Assembly (NCBI GenBank): GCA_015058575.1
Contig: SVBZ01000053.1
Location: 1 to 47,107, forward strand
DNA length: 47,107 bases
Source: Pseudoselenomonas ruminantium
Lineage (GTDB): Bacteria; Bacillota; Negativicutes; Selenomonadales; Selenomonadaceae
Direction of reading: 5' to 3'
This document shows positions 14,987 through 24,279 of this stretch, piece by piece. The notes under the pieces are model-generated. The model was not told the DNA's origin, did not search any database, and saw only the letters and a list, made by a program, of their open reading frames with translations. Numbering within the stretch: the first letter of the stretch is position 1; the number at the start of each line of letters is the position of its first letter. Made by a program: the position numbers and the translations under genes.

Positions 14987-16525
14987 ATGAATAGTAACCA
15001 GAAATTACTGGCCGGACTGGTGGTGGCAACCGCTGCACTGCCGACTTTGTCCGGGACAGCTTATGCTGCGTATTCGGCGGATTCGGATACGGGCATTCAG
15101 GCGCTGGATTATATTGAGAACAACCGTATTGATGAGCGACAGCGCCGGTTGACCGAGGAGCAGAAGAAGCTGCTCGAAGATGCAGCGAATATGGAAAAGC
15201 ATCTTCAACAGCCGCTGGCTAAGGACAAGCCGATGCCGGTGGCCTTTGAAGGCGAAGACCTTACCTATGATCAGCGTGATGGCAGCTTCATTGCCAAGGG
15301 CAAGGTGGATATCCTGCAGATGGATGCGCATCGTTTCCAGGGCGAGAAAGTCACGGGAAATACGGAAAGGCAGGAAATCGACATTCCCGGCAAGGCGCAT
15401 ATCCTGCAGATGACGCCGGGGCAGATGCGAATAACGCTTGATGGCTATAAAGCGCATTACAACTATGGCACCAAGACGGGGACAATCGATAATGTCCGCG
15501 GTAAGGCCGATGCGCACTATATCACGGGTAAGCGGTTTGAGTTCTATCCGGACCATATCGTGGTTTATGATGGCACGCAGACCAAATGCGGTGCTAAATC
15601 ACCGGATTACCATCTGCAGGCGAAGAAAATCACTATGTACCCGAATGATAAGATTGTCTTGGAAGATGTCTCATTCTGGCTCAAGAAGATAAAGCTCTAT
15701 TCACGTAAGCGTTATGTTGTCGACATCAGTCCGGGAGCGGATAAAGCGAAATATCCCTATCCACGGGTGGGGTATAATACCGACGATAAGCTGACTTTCA
15801 GCTGGGATCTTTCATTTCCTGTGGCCAGCAATGTTGCGGTCAATACGAATATTTATGTCACAGGGGCCGATGGCTGGCGCGGCAACTATGATGTGACCTG
15901 GAAGAATAAGAAGATGGCGACGGGTGTCACCTATGGTTATTTCGAGGATAGCGATAATCGCTGGATTCGCAAGCAGCCAGCTGTTTTCTGGCGCTATGGC
16001 GATCATATCGGCGACAGTCACTTCACGTATAAGCTTTATACCGAGTACGGCCGCTGGTATGGAAAGGGCATCCATAGCAATCATAGCTATTATTCAGCAA
16101 CCCTTGGCTATGATCCCATCAAATTCAGCCGCTATACGCTCTATCTGAGCTTGGGCTACAATATCACGCGGGAGTCGTACGATAATTCGCGTGTAGCTGG
16201 CATCAAGGCCGATGCTGTACTGACGAAGGATTTCGATGAGCGCTGGGCAGCCTATGCAGGCTATCATTATAGCCAGAAGGATGCGGCAAACTCCTTATTC
16301 AATTTCGGTACGGATGATTACCGCCGCAAGCTTGAAGGTGGTTTCAGCTATCGCGTGGATGAGAAGAACCGTCTGGCAGTCGGTACGAAATACGATCTTG
16401 ACCATGGCAAGTGGAAGAATATCGATTACTATTGGTATCATGATATGCATTGTGCGGAGTCGATTGTGCGCTATAAATCGCTGCATAATCAAATCAGTAT
16501 ACGCTTCCAGTTCACGCCATGGTAA
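14987..16525 (+). CDS. LptD/OstA-like outer-membrane LPS-assembly protein
   Basis: This is a 512-residue exported protein. The signal peptide ends near AYA-AY. Residues 75-215 form an OstA/LptA-like beta-jellyroll (EGEDLTYDQRDGSFIAKGKVDI, followed by repeated strand motifs). The rest is amphipathic beta strands rich in aromatic residues, ending in QFTPW, an outer-membrane insertion signal. Near the end, DMHCAESIVRY resembles the conserved LptD C-terminal HC motif. It is clearly shorter than the about 780 residues of E. coli LptD, so the barrel is smaller or it is a paralogue. Position at the head of the heptose genes fits LPS export. Start ATG 14987 follows GAAGGAG. Confidence 0.8.
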   Translation: MNSNQKLLAGLVVATAALPTLSGTAYAAYSADSDTGIQALDYIENNRIDERQRRLTEEQKKLLEDAANMEKHLQQPLAKDKPMPVAFEGEDLTYDQRDGSFIAKGKVDILQMDAHRFQGEKVTGNTERQEIDIPGKAHILQMTPGQMRITLDGYKAHYNYGTKTGTIDNVRGKADAHYITGKRFEFYPDHIVVYDGTQTKCGAKSPDYHLQAKKITMYPNDKIVLEDVSFWLKKIKLYSRKRYVVDISPGADKAKYPYPRVGYNTDDKLTFSWDLSFPVASNVAVNTNIYVTGADGWRGNYDVTWKNKKMATGVTYGYFEDSDNRWIRKQPAVFWRYGDHIGDSHFTYKLYTEYGRWYGKGIHSNHSYYSATLGYDPIKFSRYTLYLSLGYNITRESYDNSRVAGIKADAVLTKDFDERWAAYAGYHYSQKDAANSLFNFGTDDYRRKLEGGFSYRVDEKNRLAVGTKYDLDHGKWKNIDYYWYHDMHCAESIVRYKSLHNQISIRFQFTPW

Positions 16526-16564
16526 ACAGGAATATACGCAAGAATGATTGAGGATGTTTGACTT

Positions 16565-17569
16565 ATGAGAAAAGAACTGGCACCAATCCTGGAGGAAATC
16601 CAGGGACAGAATATATTGGTCATTGGCGATATGGTGGCCGATATCTATCTGGATGGCCGCATTTCGCGCATTTCGCGCGAGGCTCCGGTGCTCGTGCTCG
16701 AGCAGGCGGGCGAGAAAATCATTGCGGGCGGCGCGGCCAATGTCGTCAACAACGTGGCAACGCTGGGCGGCAACGTCTTTGCCGTAGGCCTTTTGGGTCT
16801 TGACCATGCGGCACGCGGCCTTAAAGAGGCCTTGGAAAAAAATGGTGCGCATACCGAGGGCTTGTTCTGTGATGAGAAACGGCCGACTATCTCGAAGACG
16901 CGCGTCATCGCGGGTGGCCGGGCAACGGTAAGCCAGCAGATTGTGCGCATCGACAAGGAGAGCCATGAGCCGATGGCTCCGGCTTTTGAATCACAGCTCA
17001 TGCAGTATATGCAGGCCATGCTGCCCAAAATCGATGGGGTGGTCATCAGTGATTATGGCTCGGGAACGGTTACGCCAAAACTGCAGCAGCTTTTGATCAG
17101 CTGGTGCCGGGCGCATGGAGTTCCAAGTATTGTGGATTCGCGCTATGACATCCACCGCTTCCGGGACATTGGCTATGTCAAGCAGAACGATGCGGAGCTC
17201 GCAGCGGCTGTGGGCCGGGAGCTGTCATCTGAGGAGGATATCTATGCGGCGGGGCAGGAGCTTCTGGAGGAGCTCGCAGCCGATGGCGTGCTCGTGACGC
17301 GCGGTGAGCTTGGCATGGTGCTGCTGGAAAAAGACGGTGCTATCCATAACATTCCGGTTTCGGACAAGAGCGAAGTGTTCGATGTTTCTGGTGCCGGCGA
17401 TACCTGCGTGGCAACGGTCATCCTGGCGCTGGCGGCTGGTGTGGAGCCGGCTGATGCTGCCGAGCTGTCCAATATCGCCAGCGGCATTGCCGTGCGCAAA
17501 CTGGGAACGGCAACCGTCAGCAGTGCGGAGCTTAAACGCGCGTTGGGAAAGGAAGAAGTGAGATGCTGA
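16565..17569 (+). CDS. rfaE1: Heptose-7-phosphate kinase (RfaE1/HldE kinase domain), divergent paralogue
   Basis: This PfkB/ribokinase-fold enzyme is predicted to phosphorylate D-glycero-D-manno-heptose 7-phosphate at C1. Motifs: GDMVADIYLDGRISRISREAP, AGGAANVVNNVATLGG (sugar binding) and DVSGAGDT (ATP/anion hole with catalytic Asp). The region equivalent to IDPKG in the second kinase (22248) reads VDSRYDIHRF, so this copy is divergent and could prefer a different sugar phosphate. The stop overlaps the start of the nucleotidyltransferase by 7 bases. That recreates, as two genes, the two domains of E. coli HldE. Confidence 0.85.
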   Translation: MRKELAPILEEIQGQNILVIGDMVADIYLDGRISRISREAPVLVLEQAGEKIIAGGAANVVNNVATLGGNVFAVGLLGLDHAARGLKEALEKNGAHTEGLFCDEKRPTISKTRVIAGGRATVSQQIVRIDKESHEPMAPAFESQLMQYMQAMLPKIDGVVISDYGSGTVTPKLQQLLISWCRAHGVPSIVDSRYDIHRFRDIGYVKQNDAELAAAVGRELSSEEDIYAAGQELLEELAADGVLVTRGELGMVLLEKDGAIHNIPVSDKSEVFDVSGAGDTCVATVILALAAGVEPADAAELSNIASGIAVRKLGTATVSSAELKRALGKEEVRC

Positions 17570-18033
17570 TTTCTACGGATGATATCGCGGCATTCTGTGA
17601 AGTCTTGCGCAAAGGCGGCCAAAAGGTCGTCTTCACGAATGGCTGTTTTGATATCCTGCATGCCGGGCATGTGACTTATCTGGAAAAGGCGCGCTCCTTT
17701 GGCGACTGCCTTGTGCTGGGCCTCAATACCGATGCTTCCGTACGGGCGAACAAAGGCCCGGAACGGCCAATCAATCATGAGCTTGACCGGGCCAAGGTGG
17801 TCGGCGCGCTAAAGGCTGTGGATTATGTGGTCTTGTTTGGCGAGCAGACAGCCGAGGCGCTCATTGCCAAGGTAAAACCTGATGTTTACGTCAAGGGGGG
17901 CGACTATACGCTCGCAACTCTGCCTGAGGCTAAGATTGTCATGAGCTATGGCGGCCGGGTCGAATTCGTGGATATGGTCGCGGGACGCTCGACCAGCAAT
18001 GTCATCAAGAAGATAAAACAGGGAGAGGGCTGA
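17563..18033 (+). CDS. rfaE2: D-glycero-beta-D-manno-heptose 1-phosphate adenylyltransferase
   Basis: This 156-residue enzyme transfers AMP from ATP to heptose 1-phosphate, giving ADP-D-glycero-D-manno-heptose. Nucleotidyltransferase signatures: NGCFDILHAGH (with the HxGH motif), GLNTDASVRANKGPERP, and the C-terminal RSTSNVIKKI. It corresponds to the C-terminal half of E. coli HldE. It overlaps the upstream kinase gene, so the two are co-translated. The product feeds the epimerase HldD at 23241. Confidence 0.95.
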   Translation: MLISTDDIAAFCEVLRKGGQKVVFTNGCFDILHAGHVTYLEKARSFGDCLVLGLNTDASVRANKGPERPINHELDRAKVVGALKAVDYVVLFGEQTAEALIAKVKPDVYVKGGDYTLATLPEAKIVMSYGGRVEFVDMVAGRSTSNVIKKIKQGEG

Positions 18034-18041
18034 GAAAGTTC

Positions 18042-19064
18042 ATGAAAAACATACTTGTAGTGAAGCTCAGCGCCATCGGCGATGTCATCCATGCACTGCC
18101 GGTTTCCTATGCCATCAAGGAAACATATCCTGATGCGCATCTGACTTGGGTCGTTGAGCCGCCGGCCTATGATTTGCTGGCGATGAATCCTTATATCGAT
18201 GAAATCATCGTCTTTGAAAAGAAAAATTTCAAATCCATTGGCGGCTTTTTGCGTGGCTATGGGCCGCTTAAACGCAAAATCCAGCAGCGCAGCTATGATG
18301 CAGTGCTCGACTTGCAGGGGCTGTTCAAGTCGGCGGCTATTGCCCGCCTTGGGCAGGCTCCCGTGAAGCTGGGCATGTGCAATATGCGTGAATTCAGCGA
18401 TAAGATTTCGAAGCCGGTCATCGGGCCCCATGCCCAGGGGCATATCGTCGAGCGCTATCTCGATGTCGCGCGGGCCATTGGCTGCCGCGTCGAACAGGTG
18501 CGGTTCCCGCTGGAGGTACCAGAGCGTGAAGCAGAGCTTACGCAGCGGATTTTCAGCCAGGCGGGGGCCAATATGGGCAATCCTTACGTGGTGTTTGCCA
18601 TTGGGGCAAACTGGCCGAACAAGCGCTGGCCGGTCGAGTATTTTGCAGAGCTTTCCGACTGGCTCTACGAGCGCCGGTTGATACCTGTCCTCGTGGGCGG
18701 TGGTGTCGTCGACGAGCAGCGGGCGGCTGAAATCTGTGCGCAGACAGACATCCCGCCACTTGACCTCGTGGGCCGTACGAATTTCAAGCAGCTTACCTAT
18801 ATCCTGCAGAATGCGCAACTCGTCATTGGCGGCGATACGGGGCCCGTGCATCTTTCTGCTGGTGTCGGCACGAAGACCATCATGCTGATGGGGCCGACGG
18901 ATGCCAATCGCAATGGCCCGTATGGGCAGGGGGAAAATGCCATCGAGGTTGACCGTACCTGCAAATACTGCTGGAAACGTGCCTGCCCGAAAAAGCTTGA
19001 TTGCCTGGCCAATATCCAGGTTCAGCAGGTTTGTGAACGAATGGAAAGACTGTTGCATTTATGA
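18042..19064 (+). CDS. Heptosyltransferase, GT9 family (WaaC/WaaF-like)
   Basis: This 340-residue GT-B enzyme adds heptose from ADP-heptose to the LPS inner core. The N-terminal NILVVKLSAIGDVIHALP is the hallmark of WaaC/WaaF. The C-terminal donor site reads IGGDTGPVHLSAGVG. A Cys-rich stretch, CKYCWKRACPKKLDC, precedes the final helix, as in the other two GT9 proteins here. Motif style is closer to WaaC (heptosyltransferase I), but acceptor position cannot be fixed. It is 8 bases after rfaE2 and overlaps the next gene by 4 bases. Confidence 0.92.
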   Translation: MKNILVVKLSAIGDVIHALPVSYAIKETYPDAHLTWVVEPPAYDLLAMNPYIDEIIVFEKKNFKSIGGFLRGYGPLKRKIQQRSYDAVLDLQGLFKSAAIARLGQAPVKLGMCNMREFSDKISKPVIGPHAQGHIVERYLDVARAIGCRVEQVRFPLEVPEREAELTQRIFSQAGANMGNPYVVFAIGANWPNKRWPVEYFAELSDWLYERRLIPVLVGGGVVDEQRAAEICAQTDIPPLDLVGRTNFKQLTYILQNAQLVIGGDTGPVHLSAGVGTKTIMLMGPTDANRNGPYGQGENAIEVDRTCKYCWKRACPKKLDCLANIQVQQVCERMERLLHL

Positions 19065-21046
19065 TACGATTGCAAAAATTTTGGGAGAATATCCAACAGG
19101 ATTTGAAACTGTTTGCTGCTTTATGGCTGCTGATTTGCATATTCCGTCTGGTGTTCATCGGCGGGATGGCAGGATATCTTTCACCAGCGGCCGATGCGGG
19201 GGAAATCCTGCTGGCTTTGTGGACGGGGGCGCGGCTTAGCCTTAAATCCGCTGGAGCGATTACATTGCTGGCGTTTGTGTTCTGTTCCTTACTGGGGATC
19301 TTTCTGCCTCGTTTGGAGTTGGGGCGGCTAAGGCTATGGGTTGGCACGGCTGCGGGCTTTCTGCTGGCGGTGCTCTTTGAGGCACGGTTTCCGTACTATC
19401 GTGAGTTCCGGATGACCTACAATATGCAGGTTGTGCAAGGATGGCAGGATGACCGTACGGCACTCTTTTGGACGATGGTGCAGGAATATGGTCTGCCCTG
19501 GCGGCTGGCCATTGCGGTTGCTCTGGCCGTGCTATTCTGGTATGTCTTGAAAAAGCTTTTGAAGACGCCGGTTTTTTTGTTGCCGGCTTTTAACAGCAAA
19601 TGGACCGTGGCACTTGTTTCATTGGGCTTGACGGTTGTGATTTTTGTGTTTGGTTTATTTGTCCGCTTTGGTGCCAGTTTCAATTATGAGAAGGGGATCA
19701 ATTGGGAAAACTGCGGGGTTACCAATGATGCGTTTCTCAATGAGTGTATCCTGGACGATGTGCAGGCACTTTATCGGGCCCGTGATTTTGCGATCAATAT
19801 GGAGGCTGGACACATTGCTGGTGTAGATCGGGAGAATATCGGCAGATATTTGCGTCAAATTGCAGGGCATGAGGATTTGCAGGCCAATGAGATAAAGCCA
19901 TATCTTGCGCGTACAGCGCAGGGGGCTAAAATCCCGCGCCCCAGGCATATCTTCATCATTTTGGGTGAATCGTGGGCGCAGTGGCCGATGCTGGATCAGT
20001 ATGCAAACCTCCGGGCGGCAGAGGGAATCCGCAGCCTGGCGGCAGCATCAGACGGATATTCTACGCAGTCGTTCATGCCCAATGGCGAGTATACAGCAAT
20101 TGCGATTACTGGTATGATAACGGGACTACCCGAAATCCATATTGCGCCGCAGTATCAGTTGCGGACGTTCAAGGAAGTCTATCCGACAGCGATGGCACCT
20201 CAGTTCAAGCAGTTGGGCTATCAGGTTGATTTTTGGTATGGTGGGGTTCCATCCTGGGATAGTATCAACCGGGTTTCGCTGGCGCAGGGATTTGACCATT
20301 TCTATGGTTATCCTGATTATAATGCGCCAAAGCAAAGCGCTTGGGGGACAAAGGACGGCTATATGTTTGACGCTTTGGAAAAACATCTTGCCGATGAACC
20401 GCCAACGGTGCATCTTATCATGACGGTGACCAATCATCCGCCGTATAATCTGGACTTGGAAGCTGAGGGCTTTGACCTTGAGCGGGAAAAGGCTGAGACA
20501 GCCAAGCTGCCGCAGGCAGATAATCCGGATGAATTGGCTGTTGAACTGGGGCATTACTGGTATATGGACAAAGTGGTGACGGAATTTATCCGCAAGACGA
20601 AGGAAAAATATCCGGATAGCTTGTTTGTCATCACTGGGGATCATGCGGTACGCATGGATCCAGGTACGCAGCCAACGCTGTTTGAACATCAAAGTGTGCC
20701 GTTCGTGCTTTATGGGCAGGGAGTTACCAAAGATATCCTGCCGGCTCAGGCTGTCGGCGGTCATCTAAATATTGTTCCTACGCTACTCGAGCTTATTGCG
20801 CCGCAAGGGTTCCAATATTATTCGCTGGTGCCCAGTATGACACGCGGATCGCAGGCAGCGTTCAATGGGTCGACTTGGCTGGCTGATGGAATGATTGGCC
20901 AACTGGAAGGCGGTAAAGCGTCGCTGCTAACGGGGCAGGATGCAGCCGATGCGTCTGCGGCCAGGCAGAAAGTAGATAGCATCCTGCCGGCTGTGCGCAC
21001 GATAGCCTGGTGGCTGTTGCAAAAGGGGAATTTAATGGAGGAGTAA
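19061..21046 (+). CDS. LtaS-like phosphoglycerol/phosphoethanolamine transferase (sulfatase fold)
   Basis: This 661-residue membrane enzyme has five hydrophobic segments (to about residue 205) followed by an extracytoplasmic alkaline-phosphatase-superfamily domain. The metal-site motif IILGESWAQWP, a likely nucleophile Thr in MPNGEYTAIAITG, a TVTNHPPY block and VITGDHAVR are visible. LtaS homologues polymerise or transfer phosphoglycerol; placed between two heptosyltransferases in a Gram-negative-type locus, it more probably decorates core oligosaccharide or another outer-envelope glycan. A paralogue lies at 37931. The start overlaps the previous stop; GC content is slightly lower than its neighbours. 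Confidence 0.85.
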   Translation: MIRLQKFWENIQQDLKLFAALWLLICIFRLVFIGGMAGYLSPAADAGEILLALWTGARLSLKSAGAITLLAFVFCSLLGIFLPRLELGRLRLWVGTAAGFLLAVLFEARFPYYREFRMTYNMQVVQGWQDDRTALFWTMVQEYGLPWRLAIAVALAVLFWYVLKKLLKTPVFLLPAFNSKWTVALVSLGLTVVIFVFGLFVRFGASFNYEKGINWENCGVTNDAFLNECILDDVQALYRARDFAINMEAGHIAGVDRENIGRYLRQIAGHEDLQANEIKPYLARTAQGAKIPRPRHIFIILGESWAQWPMLDQYANLRAAEGIRSLAAASDGYSTQSFMPNGEYTAIAITGMITGLPEIHIAPQYQLRTFKEVYPTAMAPQFKQLGYQVDFWYGGVPSWDSINRVSLAQGFDHFYGYPDYNAPKQSAWGTKDGYMFDALEKHLADEPPTVHLIMTVTNHPPYNLDLEAEGFDLEREKAETAKLPQADNPDELAVELGHYWYMDKVVTEFIRKTKEKYPDSLFVITGDHAVRMDPGTQPTLFEHQSVPFVLYGQGVTKDILPAQAVGGHLNIVPTLLELIAPQGFQYYSLVPSMTRGSQAAFNGSTWLADGMIGQLEGGKASLLTGQDAADASAARQKVDSILPAVRTIAWWLLQKGNLMEE

Positions 21047-21052
21047 TCATTC

Positions 21053-22219
21053 GTGTATCAAAATATCCTCGTAATCAATCTCATGCATATTGGCGATCTG
21101 ATGCTGGCGACGCCGGTCCTGCGCACCCTGCGTGCGAATTATCCGGACGCCCGCATCAGTCTGCTCGCGGACAAGAAGCTCCGCGACCTCGTCGAGCAGA
21201 ATAAATACATCGATGAATGCCTGCTTATTGACAAGAAGGGCAAGGATGACCATTTCGGTTCGTTGTTCCGGTTTATCCGGGGGCTGCGGCAGAAGCGATA
21301 CGATTTGGTCATCAACCTGCACCGCAACGAGCGTGCCTCGGCGATTGCGGCCTTTTCAGGGGGGCGGCGCATTGTCGGCTATAGCAAGCCGGGCTTTTCG
21401 CTTTTTTTTGACAAGGTCATGCAGAATCCGTCAGTGGCGCATCATATCGGGCGGGGGCCGTTCCATATGTTTCCGCCGCATAGATATGTGCCGGGATGGA
21501 AGCATCAGGTGCATGCGCATCTGGAAGTCCTCAAAGAGGCCGTAGGCGTAGAGAAAATTGATGATGGCGGCCTTGAGATGTGGCTGCCCGAAGCGGCAGA
21601 ACAGGAAGCGCAGGAACTCTGGCAGCAGCATTTTGCTGCGGAGGATAAAGTTATCGCCTTCAACATTGGCGCAAGCTGGCCGACTAAGCGCTGGCTTGAC
21701 AGCTATTTTGCCGAGTGTGCCGATGAACTCATCGGCCGCGGCTATCAAGTAGCATTCTTTGGCGGCCCGATGGATCTATCCATTGTCAATCGCTGCTTTG
21801 GCCAGATGAAACATAAAGACAGCAAAGCGCTGCATATCTTTACGGGCAAGGTCAGCCTGGCCGTATTAGCGGGATTGCTCCGGCGCTGTTGCCTGTTCTT
21901 GACGACAGACAGCGGTCCGATGCATGTGGGTGTGGCTATGAATGTCCCCATCGTCACGATGTTTGGGGCAAGTCCTGTGCCGGGGTTCTATCCCTATGAT
22001 GCGCGCTCGGTGCTCATAAAAGCACCGGTGGCCTGCCATCCCTGCGGCATCCATAAATGCCCGCATACGGGGGAAGAAAATCTGGCCTGCATGAAGAAAA
22101 TAACGCCAGCTGTCGTCATGAAACAGGTCGATGCGCTGCTCGAAAAATATCAAGGGGTTCCGGCGTACCAGCTGCCCGCACATTATGGGGCATACGAATG
22201 CCAGGTCGTGGAAGCCTAG
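21053..22219 (+). CDS. Heptosyltransferase, GT9 family (WaaF/WaaQ-like)
   Basis: This is a 388-residue GT9 enzyme. The N-terminus NILVINLMHIGDLMLATPVLRTL and the donor-binding LTTDSGPMHVGVAM are typical. The Cys-rich CHPCGIHKCPHTGEENLAC precedes ITPAVV. It has a longer C-terminal tail than usual. It probably adds a second or third core heptose. Start GTG 21053 follows GGAGGAG, 6 bases after the LtaS-like gene. It lies immediately upstream of the second heptose kinase. Confidence 0.92.
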   Translation: MYQNILVINLMHIGDLMLATPVLRTLRANYPDARISLLADKKLRDLVEQNKYIDECLLIDKKGKDDHFGSLFRFIRGLRQKRYDLVINLHRNERASAIAAFSGGRRIVGYSKPGFSLFFDKVMQNPSVAHHIGRGPFHMFPPHRYVPGWKHQVHAHLEVLKEAVGVEKIDDGGLEMWLPEAAEQEAQELWQQHFAAEDKVIAFNIGASWPTKRWLDSYFAECADELIGRGYQVAFFGGPMDLSIVNRCFGQMKHKDSKALHIFTGKVSLAVLAGLLRRCCLFLTTDSGPMHVGVAMNVPIVTMFGASPVPGFYPYDARSVLIKAPVACHPCGIHKCPHTGEENLACMKKITPAVVMKQVDALLEKYQGVPAYQLPAHYGAYECQVVEA

Positions 22220-22247
22220 TCAGTGGGGCAAGGAAGGAGAATCTGCA

Positions 22248-23225
22248 ATGGATAAGCAAGCGATGCATGATTTTATTGCCAAGGGTACAGAGGGCTGCCG
22301 CCTGCTCGTCGTTGGCGATGTCATGCTGGATAAATATTTCTATGGTGAGGTTACGCGTATCTCGCCGGAGGCGCCAGTGCCCATCACGCATGTGCTGTCT
22401 TCGAAGGAGACGCTGGGCGGTGCGGCCAATGTGGCGCATAATCTGGCCTTGCTGGGATGCAAGACGGATATCGCTGGTTTTGTCGGCGAGGATTACCATT
22501 GCCAGAGCCTGCTCGATAAATTCACGGCGCGCGGCATCAGGTACCAGGGTCTTATCCGCACCGACCGGCCGACGACGACAAAGCTTCGGATTATCGGCGG
22601 CCATCAGCAGATGATGCGTCTGGATTTTGAGGAGGCCGAGCCCGTCGAGGGCGCGTATGCTGACCGGCTTCATGGCTATGTGCAGGCGGCGCTCGCGCAG
22701 GGGATTGATGCTATCATCATCTCGGACTATGGCAAGGGCTGCTGTACGCCAGCGACCTGCCAGGCCATCATAAAAGCGGCGCATGAGCAGAAGGTGCCGG
22801 TCATCATCGATCCGAAAGGCAGCGACTGGGATAAATATGCCGGTGCGGATTTTATCACGCCGAATCTCAAGGAAATCAATGAGATCCTGCCAGCGCGCAT
22901 CAAGAATGAAGATGAAGCTGTCGAGAAAGCGGCGCGCTATGCGATGGAAAAATATCAGCTGAAAAACATCATCGTGACCCGCTCGGAAAACGGCATGACG
23001 CTGGTAACGCCAGCGGCAGTCACGCATATCCCGACGAAGGCGCAGGAGGTCTACGATGTCTCGGGCGCGGGCGATACCGTCATTGCCGTGTTCACTGCCG
23101 GCCTTGCCGGCGGCCTGATGCCGGTGGACAGCGCCCGCATGGCCAATCTCGCTGCCAGTGTAGTAGTCGCTAAGCTCGGCACCTATGCCATCAGCAAAGA
23201 CGAGCTGTTAGAGGTATTGAAGTAA
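22248..23225 (+). CDS. rfaE1: D-glycero-beta-D-manno-heptose-7-phosphate kinase (canonical RfaE1)
   Basis: This 325-residue PfkB kinase has motifs that match HldE kinase domains closely: GDVMLDKYFYGEVTRISPEA, LGGAANVAHNLALLG, SDYGKGC, IDPKG...DW..Y, a TPNLKE block, and DVSGAGDT with the catalytic Asp. Start ATG 22248 follows AAGGAGA; upstream in-frame ATGs lie inside the previous gene. It is the better candidate for the housekeeping heptose kinase, making the copy at 16565 the divergent one. It sits directly before hldD and gmhB, completing the ADP-heptose branch except GmhA, which is not in the window. Confidence 0.93.
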   Translation: MDKQAMHDFIAKGTEGCRLLVVGDVMLDKYFYGEVTRISPEAPVPITHVLSSKETLGGAANVAHNLALLGCKTDIAGFVGEDYHCQSLLDKFTARGIRYQGLIRTDRPTTTKLRIIGGHQQMMRLDFEEAEPVEGAYADRLHGYVQAALAQGIDAIIISDYGKGCCTPATCQAIIKAAHEQKVPVIIDPKGSDWDKYAGADFITPNLKEINEILPARIKNEDEAVEKAARYAMEKYQLKNIIVTRSENGMTLVTPAAVTHIPTKAQEVYDVSGAGDTVIAVFTAGLAGGLMPVDSARMANLAASVVVAKLGTYAISKDELLEVLK

Positions 23226-23240
23226 CAGGAGGTATATAGC

Positions 23241-24230
23241 ATGATTATCGTAACCGGAGGCGCCGGTTTTATCGGCAGCAATATCGTCAAGGAACTCAAC
23301 CGCCGTGGCCGCACGGACATCCTTATCGTTGATGATTTAAAGGATGGCCAGAACTATAAGAACTTGCGCGGCCTGCAGTTCATCGACTATCAGCATAAGG
23401 ATGATTTCCTGCAGAGCATCGAGGAGGATGACTTTGACGGCACGGATATCGATGCGGTGTTCCATGAGGGGGCATGCTCGGATACGATGGAGTACGATGT
23501 CAACTTCATGATGCGCGTCAACTACGAATACTCGAAATCCCTGCTGCATTTCTGCCTGCAGCACCGCATTCCGTTCCTCTATGCTTCATCGGCATCGACC
23601 TATGGCAGCGGCAAGAACGGTTTCCGCGAGGGCGATGCATGTGAGGATGCCTTGAATCCGTATGCGTTCTCGAAACTGGCTTTTGACCGTTATGTGCGCC
23701 AGGTCATGCCGGAGGCCAAGAGCCAGATTGTCGGCCTCAAGTATTTCAATGTCTACGGTCCGCAGGAGCATCACAAGGGCAAGATGGCATCCATCTTCTA
23801 TCAGCTCTACAATCAGATCAACGAGACGGGCAAGGTCCGCCTGTTCAAGGGCTGGGGCGATATCAATGGCACGCCGGTCAAGGATGGCGAGCAGCGCCGC
23901 GACTTCGTCTATGTCAAAGATGTCGTTAATGTCAATCTCTGGTTCTGGGAGAACAAAGGGAAAAGCGGCATCTACAACTGTGGTACGGGACATGCACATA
24001 GCTACAATGAGGTTGCCAAAGCTGTTATTGCCGCGATGGGCAAAGGTGAAATCACGTACCGCGAGTTCCCTGAGGTACTCAAGGGCAAATACCAGAACTA
24101 CACCGAGTCTGATCCCACAAACCTTCTGGCCGCTGGCTATGACGAAGGCTTCCATGAGATGAGCGATGCGGTAAAAGAATACGTCGGGTTCCTGGATGCC
24201 GGTGGCTATTTTGTCTATGGACAGGACTAA
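23241..24230 (+). CDS. hldD: ADP-L-glycero-D-manno-heptose 6-epimerase
   Basis: This 329-residue extended SDR epimerase converts ADP-D,D-heptose to ADP-L,D-heptose, the donor for the heptosyltransferases. NAD(P) motif GGAGFIG is at the N-terminus. FHEGACSDTMEYD, SSASTYG and the catalytic YAFSK (Tyr/Lys) are family-specific. The length is normal, and FNVYGPQEHHKGKMAS is a strong HldD signature. AGGAGG precedes the ATG. Its stop is followed at once by a REP unit that forms the leader of gmhB. Confidence 0.97.
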   Translation: MIIVTGGAGFIGSNIVKELNRRGRTDILIVDDLKDGQNYKNLRGLQFIDYQHKDDFLQSIEEDDFDGTDIDAVFHEGACSDTMEYDVNFMMRVNYEYSKSLLHFCLQHRIPFLYASSASTYGSGKNGFREGDACEDALNPYAFSKLAFDRYVRQVMPEAKSQIVGLKYFNVYGPQEHHKGKMASIFYQLYNQINETGKVRLFKGWGDINGTPVKDGEQRRDFVYVKDVVNVNLWFWENKGKSGIYNCGTGHAHSYNEVAKAVIAAMGKGEITYREFPEVLKGKYQNYTESDPTNLLAAGYDEGFHEMSDAVKEYVGFLDAGGYFVYGQD

Positions 24231-24232
24231 TA

Positions 24233-24279
24233 GCCTTCCCCTGGAGGGGAAGGTGGGCGCGAAGCGCTCGGATGAGGTG
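24233..24279 (+). repeat. REP-like unit between hldD and gmhB
   Basis: CCTTCCCCT-GG-AGGGGAAGG followed by GCGC-GAA-GCGC and GGATGAGGTG. It fills the whole hldD-gmhB gap. Its last three bases are the likely GTG start of gmhB and its GGATGAGG lies where a ribosome site would be. Confidence 0.8.
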
